In this document: positions 1 to 8,677 of the stretch, piece by piece
Position numbering within the stretch: position 1 is the first letter of the stretch
Layout of the letters: each line of letters starts with the position of its first letter
Source of the DNA: Paludibacteraceae bacterium
Lineage (GTDB): Bacteria > Bacteroidota > Bacteroidia > Bacteroidales > Paludibacteraceae
Assembly (NCBI GenBank): GCA_017632345.1
Contig: JAGBRL010000019.1
Coordinates: 1 to 49,785 of the forward strand
Reading direction: 5' to 3'
DNA length: 49,785 nt
Translations under genes and position numbers: made by a program
Notes under the pieces: generated by a model
Seen by the model: the letters and a program-made list of their open reading frames with translations, nothing else
Databases searched by the model: none
What the model was told of the DNA's origin: nothing

Positions 1-1
1 A

Positions 2-292
2 AAACTGTTTGACGTGGCTGAAATATCAGCCTTCACCGACAAAGAGAGGGGTGAGTACGAGGAGAGCTTGAAGAACTTCTGGGACCTGAACAACGTCCTG
101 ACAACTGCCAAAAGCGAAGGTTTTGCAGAAGGTGAGGCCGCAGGTCTAGAAAGAGGACGGGCTGAAGGACTTGAAAAGGGACGGGCTGAAGAAAAACTCG
201 CCACTGCCAGAAACTTGAAACTGCTCGGCATAGACTCTGACAAGATTTCCAAAGCGACAGGTCTGACACCAGAAGATATTGAGAATTTGTAG
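2..292 (+). CDS. Rpn family PD-(D/E)XK nuclease/transposase, C-terminal part (cut by window edge)
   Basis: Only the C-terminal part of the gene is in the window; the open frame runs off the left edge at base 2, so the GTG at 14 is not a real start. What remains starts KLFDVAEISAFTDKERGEYE and continues into a Gly/Glu/Arg-rich repeat stretch (EGEAAGLERGRAEGLEKGRAEE) and a short helical end with TGLTPEDIENL. This is the typical tail of the Rpn/transposase_31 family (recombination-promoting nucleases), common and multicopy in Bacteroidales. The catalytic PD-(D/E)XK domain would lie to the left and cannot be seen, so it cannot be said whether the gene is intact. Family recognition is from the tail alone. 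Confidence 0.65.
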   Translation, partial: KLFDVAEISAFTDKERGEYEESLKNFWDLNNVLTTAKSEGFAEGEAAGLERGRAEGLEKGRAEEKLATARNLKLLGIDSDKISKATGLTPEDIENL

Positions 293-335
293 ATTTAAAG
301 GAGTTGTCAAATGGTGTCGTAATTGTTAACAGATT

Positions 336-872
336 ATGCTTAATATAGTTTATTTCACCAGACCAGAGTTTTTTGGCCACGAAGCAGAGCAGATCGTTGC
401 ACACTTCGAGAAAGGTTTGCAGATTTTGCATTTGCGAAAGCCAGACGCTTCTGCAGCAGAGTATGAAACCTTATTGAGACAAATACCGGAGGTTTATCAC
501 GAAAGGATAACTTTGCACGACCATTTTGAACTTGCAGACAGGTTTGCAATTGGAGGGGTGCATCTAAATCGTCGTAATCCCACATACAGCGGAGCGCGAC
601 GTTTACGCATCAGCAAATCGTGCCATTCTATCGATGAACTTAGGGATATTTCTAAATTTGATTATGTCACGCTCAGTCCTATATTTAACAGCATATCAAA
701 GGCCGGCTACAACTCCGCCTTTTCGCACGAAGATTTGCTTCATTATTCAAAAATTGGGCTAATCAACGAAAAGGTGTATGCACTTGGCGGAGTTAATTTT
801 GAAAACATACACAAATTGGAACAGTACGCTTTTGGCGGATGTGCCATGTTAGGGGCGGTTTGGAGCAAATAA
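336..872 (+). CDS. Thiamine phosphate synthase-like (ThiE/TenI superfamily) protein
   Basis: 178 aa, short for ThiE (usually about 200-215). Seen: HLRK at 32-35, LHDHF at 60-64, GVHL at 74-77, SCH at 95-97, LSPIF at 113-117, ALGGV at 149-153 and GGCAMLGAVW at 167-176, the ordered motifs of the ThiE/TenI TIM barrel. ThiE couples HMP-pyrophosphate to thiazole phosphate; TenI relatives aromatise the thiazole. The usual ThiE Gly-Gln-(E/D)-D after the VHL strand is replaced by HLNRRNP, so a TenI-like role or altered activity is possible. It lies 11 kb from the thi operon, 43 bp after the Rpn gene, and carries no visible TPP riboswitch. It ends at a terminator shared with convergent kdtA. Superfamily is sure; exact reaction is not. 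Confidence 0.75.
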   Translation: MLNIVYFTRPEFFGHEAEQIVAHFEKGLQILHLRKPDASAAEYETLLRQIPEVYHERITLHDHFELADRFAIGGVHLNRRNPTYSGARRLRISKSCHSIDELRDISKFDYVTLSPIFNSISKAGYNSAFSHEDLLHYSKIGLINEKVYALGGVNFENIHKLEQYAFGGCAMLGAVWSK

Positions 873-900
873 AAAAAGCGAAGACCGTTGTCCTCGCTTA
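871..900 (-). terminator. Terminator between convergent thiE-like gene and kdtA
   Basis: Hairpin with arms AAGCGA (876-881) and TCGCTT (894-899) plus inner GAC/GTC pairs. On the minus strand it is followed by a run of seven T, so it best serves kdtA. It abuts the thiE-like stop codon at 870-872. Confidence 0.7.
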
Positions 901-920
901 AAATTATCTTTTCGGTGTGT

Positions 921-2153
921 TTATTTACCGAAGATCTTTTGCATTATCAAGTCTGAAGCACCGCAATTCTGAGCCACAAACTCCTGTGCTTTAGACGAGA
1001 CCTCGTTCAATTTTGATGTGTCTTCGGCAAACAGTTCGTCAAGAACCTTTTTCAGACAATTGCCGCAATGTATAGGGAATGCAGCTCCAACCTTCTCCAT
1101 CTCAACAGCTTCTCGGAACTTCTGGTAGTTCGGTCCGAAAATCACCGGCATACCGTAAACGGCAGCCTCAAGTATATTATGGATTCCGACACCAAATCCT
1201 CCTCCGATATAGGCAACCTTGCCATATCGGTAAATTGCAGAAAGCAGTCCAATGCAGTCAATTATCATGCAGTCTGCCTTCGCCGCCTCCTCCTCATTTG
1301 TCTTTGTGAAACGCACATGAGGACGCTTCAGTTTGCCTATAATCTCCTCAATGTGGCTTTCGCCAACAACGTGCGGCGCTATTATAAGTTTCAGATTTTC
1401 GTTATTGTTGAAATACTCAATAAACAAATCCTCATCCTTTGGCCATGAACTGCCGGCTATCAGCACACGGCTATTTCCTTTAAAAGCCTCAACAACCGGT
1501 AACTCTTTAGCCTGACGCACAATTTCCGCCACCCTGTCGAAACGTGTGTCTCCTGCAATAGTCACATCATGTATCCCGACAGACGCAAGCAGTTCAACCG
1601 ACTTTTTATCCTGTACAAAAAGATGCTTGAAGTTTCGCAGAAAACCGCAATACCAGCCGCCGTACCATTTGAAGAAAGCCTGAGATTCGCGAAATATTGC
1701 AGAGACTATGTACGTAGGGATTTTATGCTCCTTGAGTTCGGTCAAATAATTCAGCCAAAACTCATATTTTACAAACACGGCAATAGAAGGTCTGACAATT
1801 TTAATAAACTTGCGAGCCTCCCACGATGTGTCCATCGGCAGGTAGCACACAATATCCGCGCCGTCATAATTCTTCCGTACCTCGTAGCCCGACGGCGAGA
1901 AAAACGTCAAAATGATTTTGTAATCAAGATTGTCTTTTCTTATTCGTTCCATCAAAGGGCGTCCCTGCTCAAACTCGCCGAGCGACGCTGCGTGGAACCA
2001 TATATAGTTGGACTTTGGATCCATCTCTTGCTTGAGATACTCAAAAACTCCCTTTCGCCCTTCGCGAAAAAGCCTTGCCTTCTCGTTAAACGGAGAGGCC
2101 AACAGTATCATCAATTTGTAAAGTAAGATACCGAGATTATAAACAATTTTCAT
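921..2153 (-). CDS. waaA: 3-deoxy-D-manno-octulosonic acid transferase (Kdo transferase)
   Basis: 410 aa from the ATG at 2153; an in-frame ATG at 2180 is less likely because family members begin close to the YNLGILLYKL membrane segment seen right after 2153. The protein adds Kdo residues to lipid A precursor at the inner face of the cytoplasmic membrane. Visible features: N-terminal membrane anchor, ASLGEFEQG with the presumed catalytic Glu, AGDTRFDRV at the start of the second Rossmann lobe, and the C-terminal GGGFGVGIHNILEAAVYG donor-binding region followed by GPNYQKF. Length and motif order match GT30 enzymes. It follows gltX, separated from it by a terminator hairpin. Confidence 0.93.
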   Translation of the reverse strand: MKIVYNLGILLYKLMILLASPFNEKARLFREGRKGVFEYLKQEMDPKSNYIWFHAASLGEFEQGRPLMERIRKDNLDYKIILTFFSPSGYEVRKNYDGADIVCYLPMDTSWEARKFIKIVRPSIAVFVKYEFWLNYLTELKEHKIPTYIVSAIFRESQAFFKWYGGWYCGFLRNFKHLFVQDKKSVELLASVGIHDVTIAGDTRFDRVAEIVRQAKELPVVEAFKGNSRVLIAGSSWPKDEDLFIEYFNNNENLKLIIAPHVVGESHIEEIIGKLKRPHVRFTKTNEEEAAKADCMIIDCIGLLSAIYRYGKVAYIGGGFGVGIHNILEAAVYGMPVIFGPNYQKFREAVEMEKVGAAFPIHCGNCLKKVLDELFAEDTSKLNEVSSKAQEFVAQNCGASDLIMQKIFGK

Positions 2154-2193
2154 TACTGATAAAAAATATTGGTCTGTCACGACCGGCAGCCCA

Positions 2194-2228
2194 AAGAAAA
2201 AGCGGAAGGGGAAAGACTCCCCTTCGCT
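2194..2228 (-). terminator. Terminator after gltX
   Basis: Inverted repeat with arms AGCGGAAGGGG (2201-2211) and CCCCTTCGCT (2219-2228). On the minus strand it follows the gltX stop by about 20 bp and is followed by TTTTTCTTT. It separates gltX from kdtA. Confidence 0.75.
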
Positions 2229-2249
2229 CTGTTATTTGTTAATTTAATT

Positions 2250-3767
2250 TTATTTAAGCGCTTCCAATGCTCTTTCCACACGAGCTATGGTTTCGTCTTT
2301 GCCTATGATTGCAGTAATGTCGAACATATGCGGACCCTTTGCTTCGCCCACTACAGTAAGACGGAACGAGTTCATCACCAGCCCCGTGTTATATTCGTTC
2401 TTTGCAATCCAGTCCATAACCACCTTCTCTGCATTCTCTGCAGAGAAGTCGTCAATGCCTTTAAGCACCTCTATAAGCTGACGCATCATTTCAGGAGAGT
2501 TCTCTTTCCAGCGCTTCTTCACAGACTTTTCGTCATAAGCCGTTGGAGCCTCGAAGAAGAAAGATGTCTGATCCCACAGTTCATTCGCGAAGTTTATACG
2601 GCTCTTGACAAGAGACACTATATATTTAACAGTGTCGAACGGGCACTCGATGCCCTTTTCTTTCAAGGTAGGCATAAACATCTCAGCAACCTCTTCGTCC
2701 GATTTGTTTATCATATATTCATGGTTGAACCATTTGCCCTTTTCGTAGTCGAAACGCGCTCCGGACTTGCTCACACGGTCGAGCGAGAACAGGTCTATAA
2801 GTTCCTGCATAGAGAATATTTCACGGTCTATGCCCGGGTTCCAGCCCAGCAGCGCAAGGAAGTTCACGACAGCCTCAGGCAAATAGCCAGACTCACGGTA
2901 TCCGCTGGACACATCTCCTGTCTTAGGGTCTTTCCACTGAAGCGGGAAAACCGGGAAACCAAGGCGGTCGCCGTCGCGCTTGCTCAGCTTGCCGTTGCCT
3001 TCCGGCTTGAGCAGAAGCGGCAAATGCGCGAACTGCGGCATAGTATCAGCCCAACCAAGATAACGGTAAAGTAGCACATGCAGCGGAGCAGAAGGCAGCC
3101 ACTCCTCACCGCGGATAACGTGCGATATTTCCATCAGATGGTCGTCCACAATATTTGCAAGATGATAAGTAGGAAGCTGGTCTGCAGCCTTATACAAAAC
3201 CTTGTCGTCCAAGATGTTAGAGTTGATGACAACTTTACCGCGGATTAGGTCGTGCACCTCAACATCTTCGTTCGGCTCAATCTTTATGCGCACCACGTAC
3301 TTGTCGCCATTGTCAATTCTCTTCTGCACCTCTTCTGCCGACAAAGTAAGGGAGTTCACGCCCTGCATACGAGTGCGCGCGTCGTACTGGAAGTTAGGAA
3401 TTGCGGCGCGTTTGGCCTCAAGCTCCTCCGGAGTGTCGAACGCAATGTACGCCAGACCGTCTGCCAAAAGCTGGTCAACATACTTTTTGTAGATGTCTTT
3501 GCGCTCGCTCTGGCGGTAAGGAGCATGGTCGCCGCCAATGCCCACACCCTCGTCAAACTTTATGCCGAGCCAGTTGAACGACTCGATGATATATTCTTCC
3601 GCTCCCGGAACAAAACGCTGAGAGTCAGTATCTTCTATACGCAGCAACAAATCGCCGCCATGTTTTTTCGCAAATAAATAGTTGTACAACGCAGTCCTCA
3701 CCCCTCCAATATGGAGAGCGCCCGTAGGACTTGGTGCAAAGCGCACTCTTACTTTTCTTTCTGCCAT
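2250..3767 (-). CDS. gltX: Glutamyl-tRNA synthetase
   Basis: 505 aa. Class I aminoacyl-tRNA synthetase that charges tRNA-Glu. Seen: [14 protein letters not shown] with the HIGH-type motif near the N-terminus, IRGEEW, and the KMSKS-type loop as KLSKRDG followed by RLGFPVFPL, then a C-terminal helical anticodon-binding part. The start [10 protein letters not shown] at 3767 is chosen because the longer frame from 3794 would overlap the promoter -7 element (3791-3799). Transcribed divergently from the J-domain gene at 3908. Confidence 0.96.
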   Translation of the reverse strand: MAERKVRVRFAPSPTGALHIGGVRTALYNYLFAKKHGGDLLLRIEDTDSQRFVPGAEEYIIESFNWLGIKFDEGVGIGGDHAPYRQSERKDIYKKYVDQLLADGLAYIAFDTPEELEAKRAAIPNFQYDARTRMQGVNSLTLSAEEVQKRIDNGDKYVVRIKIEPNEDVEVHDLIRGKVVINSNILDDKVLYKAADQLPTYHLANIVDDHLMEISHVIRGEEWLPSAPLHVLLYRYLGWADTMPQFAHLPLLLKPEGNGKLSKRDGDRLGFPVFPLQWKDPKTGDVSSGYRESGYLPEAVVNFLALLGWNPGIDREIFSMQELIDLFSLDRVSKSGARFDYEKGKWFNHEYMINKSDEEVAEMFMPTLKEKGIECPFDTVKYIVSLVKSRINFANELWDQTSFFFEAPTAYDEKSVKKRWKENSPEMMRQLIEVLKGIDDFSAENAEKVVMDWIAKNEYNTGLVMNSFRLTVVGEAKGPHMFDITAIIGKDETIARVERALEALK

Positions 3768-3790
3768 TATCTTAATATTAATTTCAGTCC

Positions 3791-3799
3791 GCAAAGATA
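3791..3799 (-). promoter_or_regulatory. -7 promoter element of gltX
   Basis: TATCTTTGC on the minus strand matches the Bacteroidota -7 consensus TAnnTTTG. No clear TTG at -33. It lies 24 bp upstream of the chosen gltX start and decides that start. Confidence 0.6.
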
Positions 3800-3823
3800 C
3801 AACAAAGAATTGAAAGAAAGCGC

Positions 3824-3857
3824 AGTTTGACAGATTTTCGCTTCACGTTATTTTGCG
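3824..3857 (+). repeat. 34-bp upstream element, copy 1
   Basis: 34 bp beginning AGTTTGACAGATTTTCG and ending ACGTTATTTTGCG, repeated at 5391-5424 with a single mismatch. It covers the -33 TTG of the downstream promoter and about 29 bp upstream of it. It could be an operator shared by both J-domain genes, or an extra promoter (TTG, 19 bp, TATTTTGC). Confidence 0.8.
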
Positions 3858-3882
3858 ATTTCACCGTTTTCGGTTAATTTCG
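3853..3882 (+). promoter_or_regulatory. Promoter of first J-domain gene
   Basis: TTG (3853-3855), 19 bp spacer, TAATTTCG (3875-3882): one mismatch to TTG-N19-TAnnTTTG. Predicted start of transcription is about 20 bp before the ATG at 3908. Confidence 0.55.
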
Positions 3883-3907
3883 CAAGATAATCACTAAAAA
3901 CAATTTT

Positions 3908-5383
3908 ATGAGTTTAGATTGGCTATATAAATTTTTTAATCATATATTAGACTTAATCTTCCATTGTCCAAATCCATCCTGCAATGGGCGGGTTTCTCTC
4001 AAAAGCAACAAATGTGCACATTGTGGAACAGAATATAACAGATTAATTATTATCTACAGAAGCCTTTATTTAGCATTTATCACATTGATTTATGGGATTT
4101 TTGCCTTTGGCTTGGGGCTTTTTGTCATAGCCTTTTTCGAAGTAATTAGAACTTTTGGAGTATCTCCAACAACAGTGATGCTCTGTTCTGTGCCTTTGTA
4201 CATTGTGCTTAGAAAAAAAGGGAGAGAACAGAATCTCCTCTTTTCATTTTTTTGCGTGGTGTTATGCAGCAGAATACTGTCACAACCTATTGATTTTATA
4301 CTTGCGACGTTGTTTATCAGCTTTGTCTGCTTGTGCATATCGGCCAAGAAAACTCTCTCGGAGTTAGCCTCAAAGTACCCTGCCTTGCACGACAAAACAT
4401 TTCGGTTCTTTGTATATGAATATGTTCCGCAATATATATCAGTTTTAGCCTCGTGCTTTGCTTTCATATTTTTAGGCCAAGGCTCACTCATCTTCGTGAC
4501 GGCACTCCTTCTGTTATTAATCAATTCAAAAAAAGCAGCTAATATTGTTCAATATGTACTCATGTTTTGCATTGGTGCCGGTTTAGTTTGGTCTTGCATA
4601 CGTGATATGGAAATGTTATTTACAACATTGGTCATTGGTGCAATATATCTTATTATTGTAATATTTCAACTTTCAAATACATCAAGCAAGAAAGACAAAA
4701 TCGACTCTGTTCCAAATATCTTGGCACTGATGATGAAATACAATGGAGGACTGACCGAAAAATCGCGAAATGCCACATACAACCTATTTATTCAACTAAA
4801 CATCAACTCAAAAGAGATGTTTCAACATGGACTTAAAGAGATTGAGAATAGTCTTGCAAACCCGAACATCAACATAACGCATAATCTAAAAAAAGCAAAC
4901 TTCAGCCTTACATACAAAGACAAAATATCGGTTGTCGAAGCTCTGTTCAATATATCGGCACAAAACGAGAATATATGCAAAACAGAGATGGAACTGCTCG
5001 ACCAAATAATGAACAGTTTCAAAATATCTGCGAAGAAAAGGGCCGAACTGATAAAAAAATACCAAAAGTATTTTGTCGGATTTCAGTGGGGAGAAGCCGG
5101 GGCTGAGGAGAAGGAAGAGCAGAAGAGGGAACAAAAGCGGCATGAAAGAGAGGCATCGGAAAACGGTCTGCTGCAAAATGTTTCGGAGGCGTTTGCCTTG
5201 CTCGGACTCAAGCCTGGCACCGACTTTTACGAAGTCAAAAGAACCTACAGAAGGCTGGCAATGAAGAATCACCCCGACAAGTTCGCCAACGCTCCGGAGG
5301 CAGAGCGCCAAGCAGCCAACATACGCATGAGGGAGCTGAACAAAGCACTTTCTCTAATTGAAGAGCACTTGAGGCGATTTTAA
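3908..5383 (+). CDS. Polytopic membrane J-domain protein with zinc ribbon and TerB-like region (copy 1)
   Basis: 491 aa. Order of parts: a short zinc ribbon with Cys 20, 25, 36 and 39; a hydrophobic part of about six to eight membrane segments (about 45-260); a helical region about 265-385 (NILALMMKYNGGLTEKSR ... EMELLDQIMNSFKIS) that looks like the TerB/DjlA-type helical domain; a charged Glu/Lys/Arg stretch about 395-415; and a C-terminal J domain (427-491) with HPD at 455-457. The J domain should stimulate an Hsp70 ATPase on the cytoplasmic side; the client is unknown. DjlA has a similar TerB-J order but a single anchor. The last 359 bp of coding sequence are almost identical to the next gene. 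I know of no named family with this exact architecture. Confidence 0.85.
   Translation: MSLDWLYKFFNHILDLIFHCPNPSCNGRVSLKSNKCAHCGTEYNRLIIIYRSLYLAFITLIYGIFAFGLGLFVIAFFEVIRTFGVSPTTVMLCSVPLYIVLRKKGREQNLLFSFFCVVLCSRILSQPIDFILATLFISFVCLCISAKKTLSELASKYPALHDKTFRFFVYEYVPQYISVLASCFAFIFLGQGSLIFVTALLLLLINSKKAANIVQYVLMFCIGAGLVWSCIRDMEMLFTTLVIGAIYLIIVIFQLSNTSSKKDKIDSVPNILALMMKYNGGLTEKSRNATYNLFIQLNINSKEMFQHGLKEIENSLANPNINITHNLKKANFSLTYKDKISVVEALFNISAQNENICKTEMELLDQIMNSFKISAKKRAELIKKYQKYFVGFQWGEAGAEEKEEQKREQKRHEREASENGLLQNVSEAFALLGLKPGTDFYEVKRTYRRLAMKNHPDKFANAPEAERQAANIRMRELNKALSLIEEHLRRF
4988..5346 (+). repeat. 359-bp near-identical block, copy 1
   Basis: Codes for the end of the TerB-like region, the charged linker and most of the J domain. 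It aligns without gaps to 6584-6942 with seven mismatches by eye (about 98%). The 5' halves of the two genes have diverged strongly. Confidence 0.9.
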
Positions 5384-5390
5384 GTTTCAA

Positions 5391-5424
5391 AGTTTGACAG
5401 ATTTTCGTTTCACGTTATTTTGCG
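5391..5424 (+). repeat. 34-bp upstream element, copy 2
   Basis: Second copy of the 3824-3857 element, one mismatch (T for C in the middle). It again overlaps the -33 TTG of the following promoter. Confidence 0.8.
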
Positions 5425-5450
5425 GAGGCATAAATTTAGTTTAAATTTGC
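5420..5450 (+). promoter_or_regulatory. Promoter of second J-domain gene
   Basis: TTG (5420-5422), exactly 19 bp, then TAAATTTGC (5442-5450): a full match to the Bacteroidota housekeeping promoter. Its placement relative to the 34-bp element is identical to copy 1. Confidence 0.8.
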
Positions 5451-5473
5451 ACAAACTATAAAGAGACAAAGTC

Positions 5474-6976
5474 ATGGGATTGAAACACATTTACAAAGTT
5501 TTTTTCGTCAATGCCTGCACAAAATGCGGTCACCATCTGAACTGGTCGTTCGAAAAGAGCGATAAATGTCGGGCTTGCGGCACAGTTTATGACCCCTCAT
5601 ATCGCACAGGCACCATAGTGCCGCTTCTCTTTGTCTCCTGGTTTCTTCTTTTGTTCTTTTTAGCCTTTGCCTCTGAACACATCATTTTATCAGCTCTGTT
5701 TGCTCTGTTTTCTTTCGCCTCTTATATTGCGATAAGAGATATGGAGAAAAAACAAGTTGTCTGTTTCGTTTTCTTTTTCGTATTGATTTGCAATGCGATA
5801 TGTTCGCACGCAGTCTTAATGACCACCTCCGTGCTGCTCAGCTATCTCGTCTGCATGTTCGGAATTGTGGCAAAGGATATTTCAGAGTCAGCCTTGAAAA
5901 TCCCTCGCTTATACGACCTTAACGAACAAATTTATATTTTAACATCAGAAGTAATACCAGACTTTGTGGCTTTGTCTGCGACCTGCGCTATTATTGTGGG
6001 CGGATTCCCTTACGGTGTCTTTGAACTGCATTCTCCCGGTAGAATGTCTTTGGAACCCTTTGTATATATGTGTTCCTTTGGTGTTGTTGGCCTTTTTATT
6101 TATGCCTATGTTGCCCCTATTCTTGTCAAACCGACAGAAATGACAAAAACGATTATCTCCGTGATTTTAGCGTGGATAGCCTCGCTTAAAGTTTGTTGCT
6201 TTGAAAACGGCTTTTTGGGAGTTGTGCTCATTGTTTTTTCTTCCGTATATTCATTTTTTTTTGTGTTTAATTTTATATCAAGAAGTTTTTCAAATGCGGC
6301 AATCGGCCCGGTCGCAAATATATTGGCAATGATGCTGAAGTACAATGGCGGGCTGACCGAAAAATCGCGCGACATATCAATCAGTCTGTTTGTAGAGCTC
6401 GGATTCTCAAGAAAAAACATCAGGGCCGCTCTTGAGGAGACCGAAAAGCATCTTGCCAATCCGAACTTAAACATCACATCGCACATTAACTCAGCGAAAA
6501 CAAAACTGACCACCAACAACAAAATTGCGCTTGTTGAGGCTCTTTTCAAAATATCATCGCAAAACGGTATATACAGGGCCGAAATGGAACTGCTCGACCA
6601 AATAATGAACAGTTTCAAAATATCTGCGAAGAAAAGGGCCGAACTGATAAAAAAACACCAAAAGTATTTTGTCGGATTTCAGTGGGGAGAAGCCGGGGCT
6701 GAGGAGAAGAAAGAGCAGAAGAGGGAACAAAAGCGGCATGAAAGAGAGACGTCGGAAAACGGTCTGCTGCAAAATGTTTCGGAGGCGTTTGCCTTGCTCG
6801 GACTCAAGCCTGGCACCGACTTTTACGAAGTCAAAAGAACCTACAGAAGGCTGGCGATGAAGAATCACCCCGACAAGTTCGCCAACGCTCCGGAGGCAGA
6901 GCGCCATGCAGCCAACATACGCATGAAGGAGCTGAACAAAGCGTTTGCCACAATAGAGAAGCACGCAAAGCGGTAG
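5474..6976 (+). CDS. Polytopic membrane J-domain protein with zinc ribbon and TerB-like region (copy 2)
   Basis: 500 aa paralogue of the preceding gene. Zinc ribbon Cys 15, 18, 32 and 35 (CTKC ... CRAC); a long hydrophobic part with roughly eight membrane segments; TerB-like helices (NILAMMLKYNGGLTEKSR onward); charged linker; J domain 437-500 with HPD at 465-467. The membrane region differs widely from copy 1 while the J-domain block is nearly identical, so the two presumably use the same Hsp70 but present different sensor or client-binding membrane parts (inference). It has its own promoter and is followed 43 bp later by a third J-domain gene, probably co-transcribed. Confidence 0.85.
   Translation: MGLKHIYKVFFVNACTKCGHHLNWSFEKSDKCRACGTVYDPSYRTGTIVPLLFVSWFLLLFFLAFASEHIILSALFALFSFASYIAIRDMEKKQVVCFVFFFVLICNAICSHAVLMTTSVLLSYLVCMFGIVAKDISESALKIPRLYDLNEQIYILTSEVIPDFVALSATCAIIVGGFPYGVFELHSPGRMSLEPFVYMCSFGVVGLFIYAYVAPILVKPTEMTKTIISVILAWIASLKVCCFENGFLGVVLIVFSSVYSFFFVFNFISRSFSNAAIGPVANILAMMLKYNGGLTEKSRDISISLFVELGFSRKNIRAALEETEKHLANPNLNITSHINSAKTKLTTNNKIALVEALFKISSQNGIYRAEMELLDQIMNSFKISAKKRAELIKKHQKYFVGFQWGEAGAEEKKEQKREQKRHERETSENGLLQNVSEAFALLGLKPGTDFYEVKRTYRRLAMKNHPDKFANAPEAERHAANIRMKELNKAFATIEKHAKR
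6584..6942 (+). repeat. 359-bp near-identical block, copy 2
   Basis: Partner of 4988-5346; same length, seven mismatches, no gaps. Consistent with recent gene conversion or partial duplication. Confidence 0.9.
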
Positions 6977-7019
6977 AATGCCTCGTTTGGTTTTATCTGG
7001 AATTTCTTAACAAAACAGC

Positions 7020-8564
7020 ATGCATATGGATTTTATCTCGATTCTTCTGAAGGTTCTTGTCTCTCTCGCAGCTTGTTATCTCTTGCGTAATAAAAGCGGC
7101 AGGGACATTCTGTTCATATCCATTGTTGCCTTTACCGTGTGCGCAATTGTATTTCCAACAAAAAGCTTAGACATATTTACCGCGAGCAATATCAGCATGA
7201 TTTTTGTGTTTTATGTGTTGGCTTGCATACTGGCTTTGTTTAAATTCATGCGTTGCAAGGAGCCAGGCGAAGAGAGCCGGACTCTGCAGAGTCTCAAATT
7301 TGCAATGGCGCTGGCAGTCCCTTTTTTTTCTCATTACTCGACAAATAGCCATGTTCTTCACCTGACACTGTCTGCGCTGGCAGCATCGCTGTACGTCAGA
7401 ATAACAGACCACTTTTCGGCAATTGCAATCATTGCTCTTTCAATATTATTTTTCAAAGAAGAAGGCTTAATCTCCGCTATCAATGTTGTTGCATGTTACA
7501 CTGTGGCAGCGTTCCTTTTCACATTTTCCTCCATGAATTTTAAATTAACATTAGGTGCTGTTGCCATAGGCGCCATAGTTGAAGTTATTCTGTTGTTATT
7601 TGGCAAGGATAATAACACATTGCTTTATTTTTTATGGATGAATGCGATGTTTTTTTCCGTTCCTTACATAGCGGCAGATATAGAAAACATAAGGGAAAAC
7701 AAATTTATAATAGCGGCAAATGTTCTCTCTTTGGGCTATCTGATTGGCGGACTGATTGGCTCTGTAATTGCGGTTGTGATTGCCTCCGTGGCTTTCCTTT
7801 TGCTCAGGAAAGCCACTGCGCGGAGAGAAAAGAAAAGGGATGCTTGCCGTATAAGAAAGGCCGCATTGAAGAAAAGGCTGTTCGTCAACATAGTGTCTCT
7901 TGTCTTGAAGCACAATAAAGGGGAGCTTCAAAAGTCCGAAGCCATACTGACCAATTTCTTCTTGAAAAAACTGAATGAAGACGATGCAAGGAAATTGGTC
8001 TGCGCAATCAAGACGAACCTGTCGGAGCCAGACTTCTGTAAACCTCAGCTAAAAAGTAAGGGCAAAAGGAGCCGGAGCAGCCGAAAAAGCGTCAACGTAG
8101 AAAAATTGTCCCGTTCCGCCGTTATAAATTTTTCGCAACGAGACAGAAAGGCGATTGCCACTCTGCTTTTTGACTTAGTCACGCTATCCGAAGAGACAGA
8201 ACGGAAAGAAGCTTTGAAGATGATAAGGCAGATTGTCTATACTCCCGGCTTCCTTTCCGAAAAAGACCTGAAACTTTTAATGAAAACTTATGGAGAATAT
8301 CTTAAGGAGGACAGCGGATATCTGTTTTGCTCCAAGCGTATCTGCGACGCTTTCAAGACGCTGCACCTGAATGTTGACGCATCTTTTGAAGAGGTTAGGA
8401 GGGCGTACCGCAAACTGGCGCAGGACTGTCATCCGGACAAGTTTGAGCTGGCGTCCGAAGAGGAGCGGCACGCCGCAACTGAACGCATGAAGGAACTGAA
8501 CAGAGCCTTTGCCGACATCACCAAACTGCACGTCAAAGAGAGCGAACCGCAGAGGCTTTTGTAG
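7020..8564 (+). CDS. Polytopic membrane J-domain protein without zinc ribbon (copy 3)
   Basis: 514 aa; the ATG at 7026 (MDFISILL) is an equally good start. No N-terminal zinc ribbon. About eight membrane segments up to residue 265, then a basic stretch (RREKKRDACRIRKAALKKR), a helical TerB-like region interrupted by a basic insert (KSKGKRSRSSRKS), and a J domain at 443-514 with HPD at 471-473. The downstream KFELASEEERHAATERMKELN matches the J domains of its neighbours, so it belongs to the same expansion but is more distant. It probably shares the transcript of the gene before it. Function unknown beyond a membrane-bound Hsp70 co-chaperone. Confidence 0.83.
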   Translation: MHMDFISILLKVLVSLAACYLLRNKSGRDILFISIVAFTVCAIVFPTKSLDIFTASNISMIFVFYVLACILALFKFMRCKEPGEESRTLQSLKFAMALAVPFFSHYSTNSHVLHLTLSALAASLYVRITDHFSAIAIIALSILFFKEEGLISAINVVACYTVAAFLFTFSSMNFKLTLGAVAIGAIVEVILLLFGKDNNTLLYFLWMNAMFFSVPYIAADIENIRENKFIIAANVLSLGYLIGGLIGSVIAVVIASVAFLLLRKATARREKKRDACRIRKAALKKRLFVNIVSLVLKHNKGELQKSEAILTNFFLKKLNEDDARKLVCAIKTNLSEPDFCKPQLKSKGKRSRSSRKSVNVEKLSRSAVINFSQRDRKAIATLLFDLVTLSEETERKEALKMIRQIVYTPGFLSEKDLKLLMKTYGEYLKEDSGYLFCSKRICDAFKTLHLNVDASFEEVRRAYRKLAQDCHPDKFELASEEERHAATERMKELNRAFADITKLHVKESEPQRLL

Positions 8565-8647
8565 CTGGCAGCAAATAGTCTTGAGAAAAAAGCACAAAAA
8601 ACAAACAAATTTATCCAAAGAATCATGAAATAATCCTTTTTTCTGAT

Positions 8648-8656
8648 TAATTTTGC
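8648..8656 (+). promoter_or_regulatory. -7 element before ADC-like gene
   Basis: TAATTTTGC matches TAnnTTTGC, 21 bp before the ATG at 8678. No TTG at the right distance. Confidence 0.5.
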
Positions 8657-8677
8657 ACCATAAGATTTATTTCGGTT

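Noticed and set aside
2..292. Intact insertion element at the left edge
   Set aside because: Only the tail of an Rpn-family gene is in the window; no inverted repeats or target duplication can be seen.
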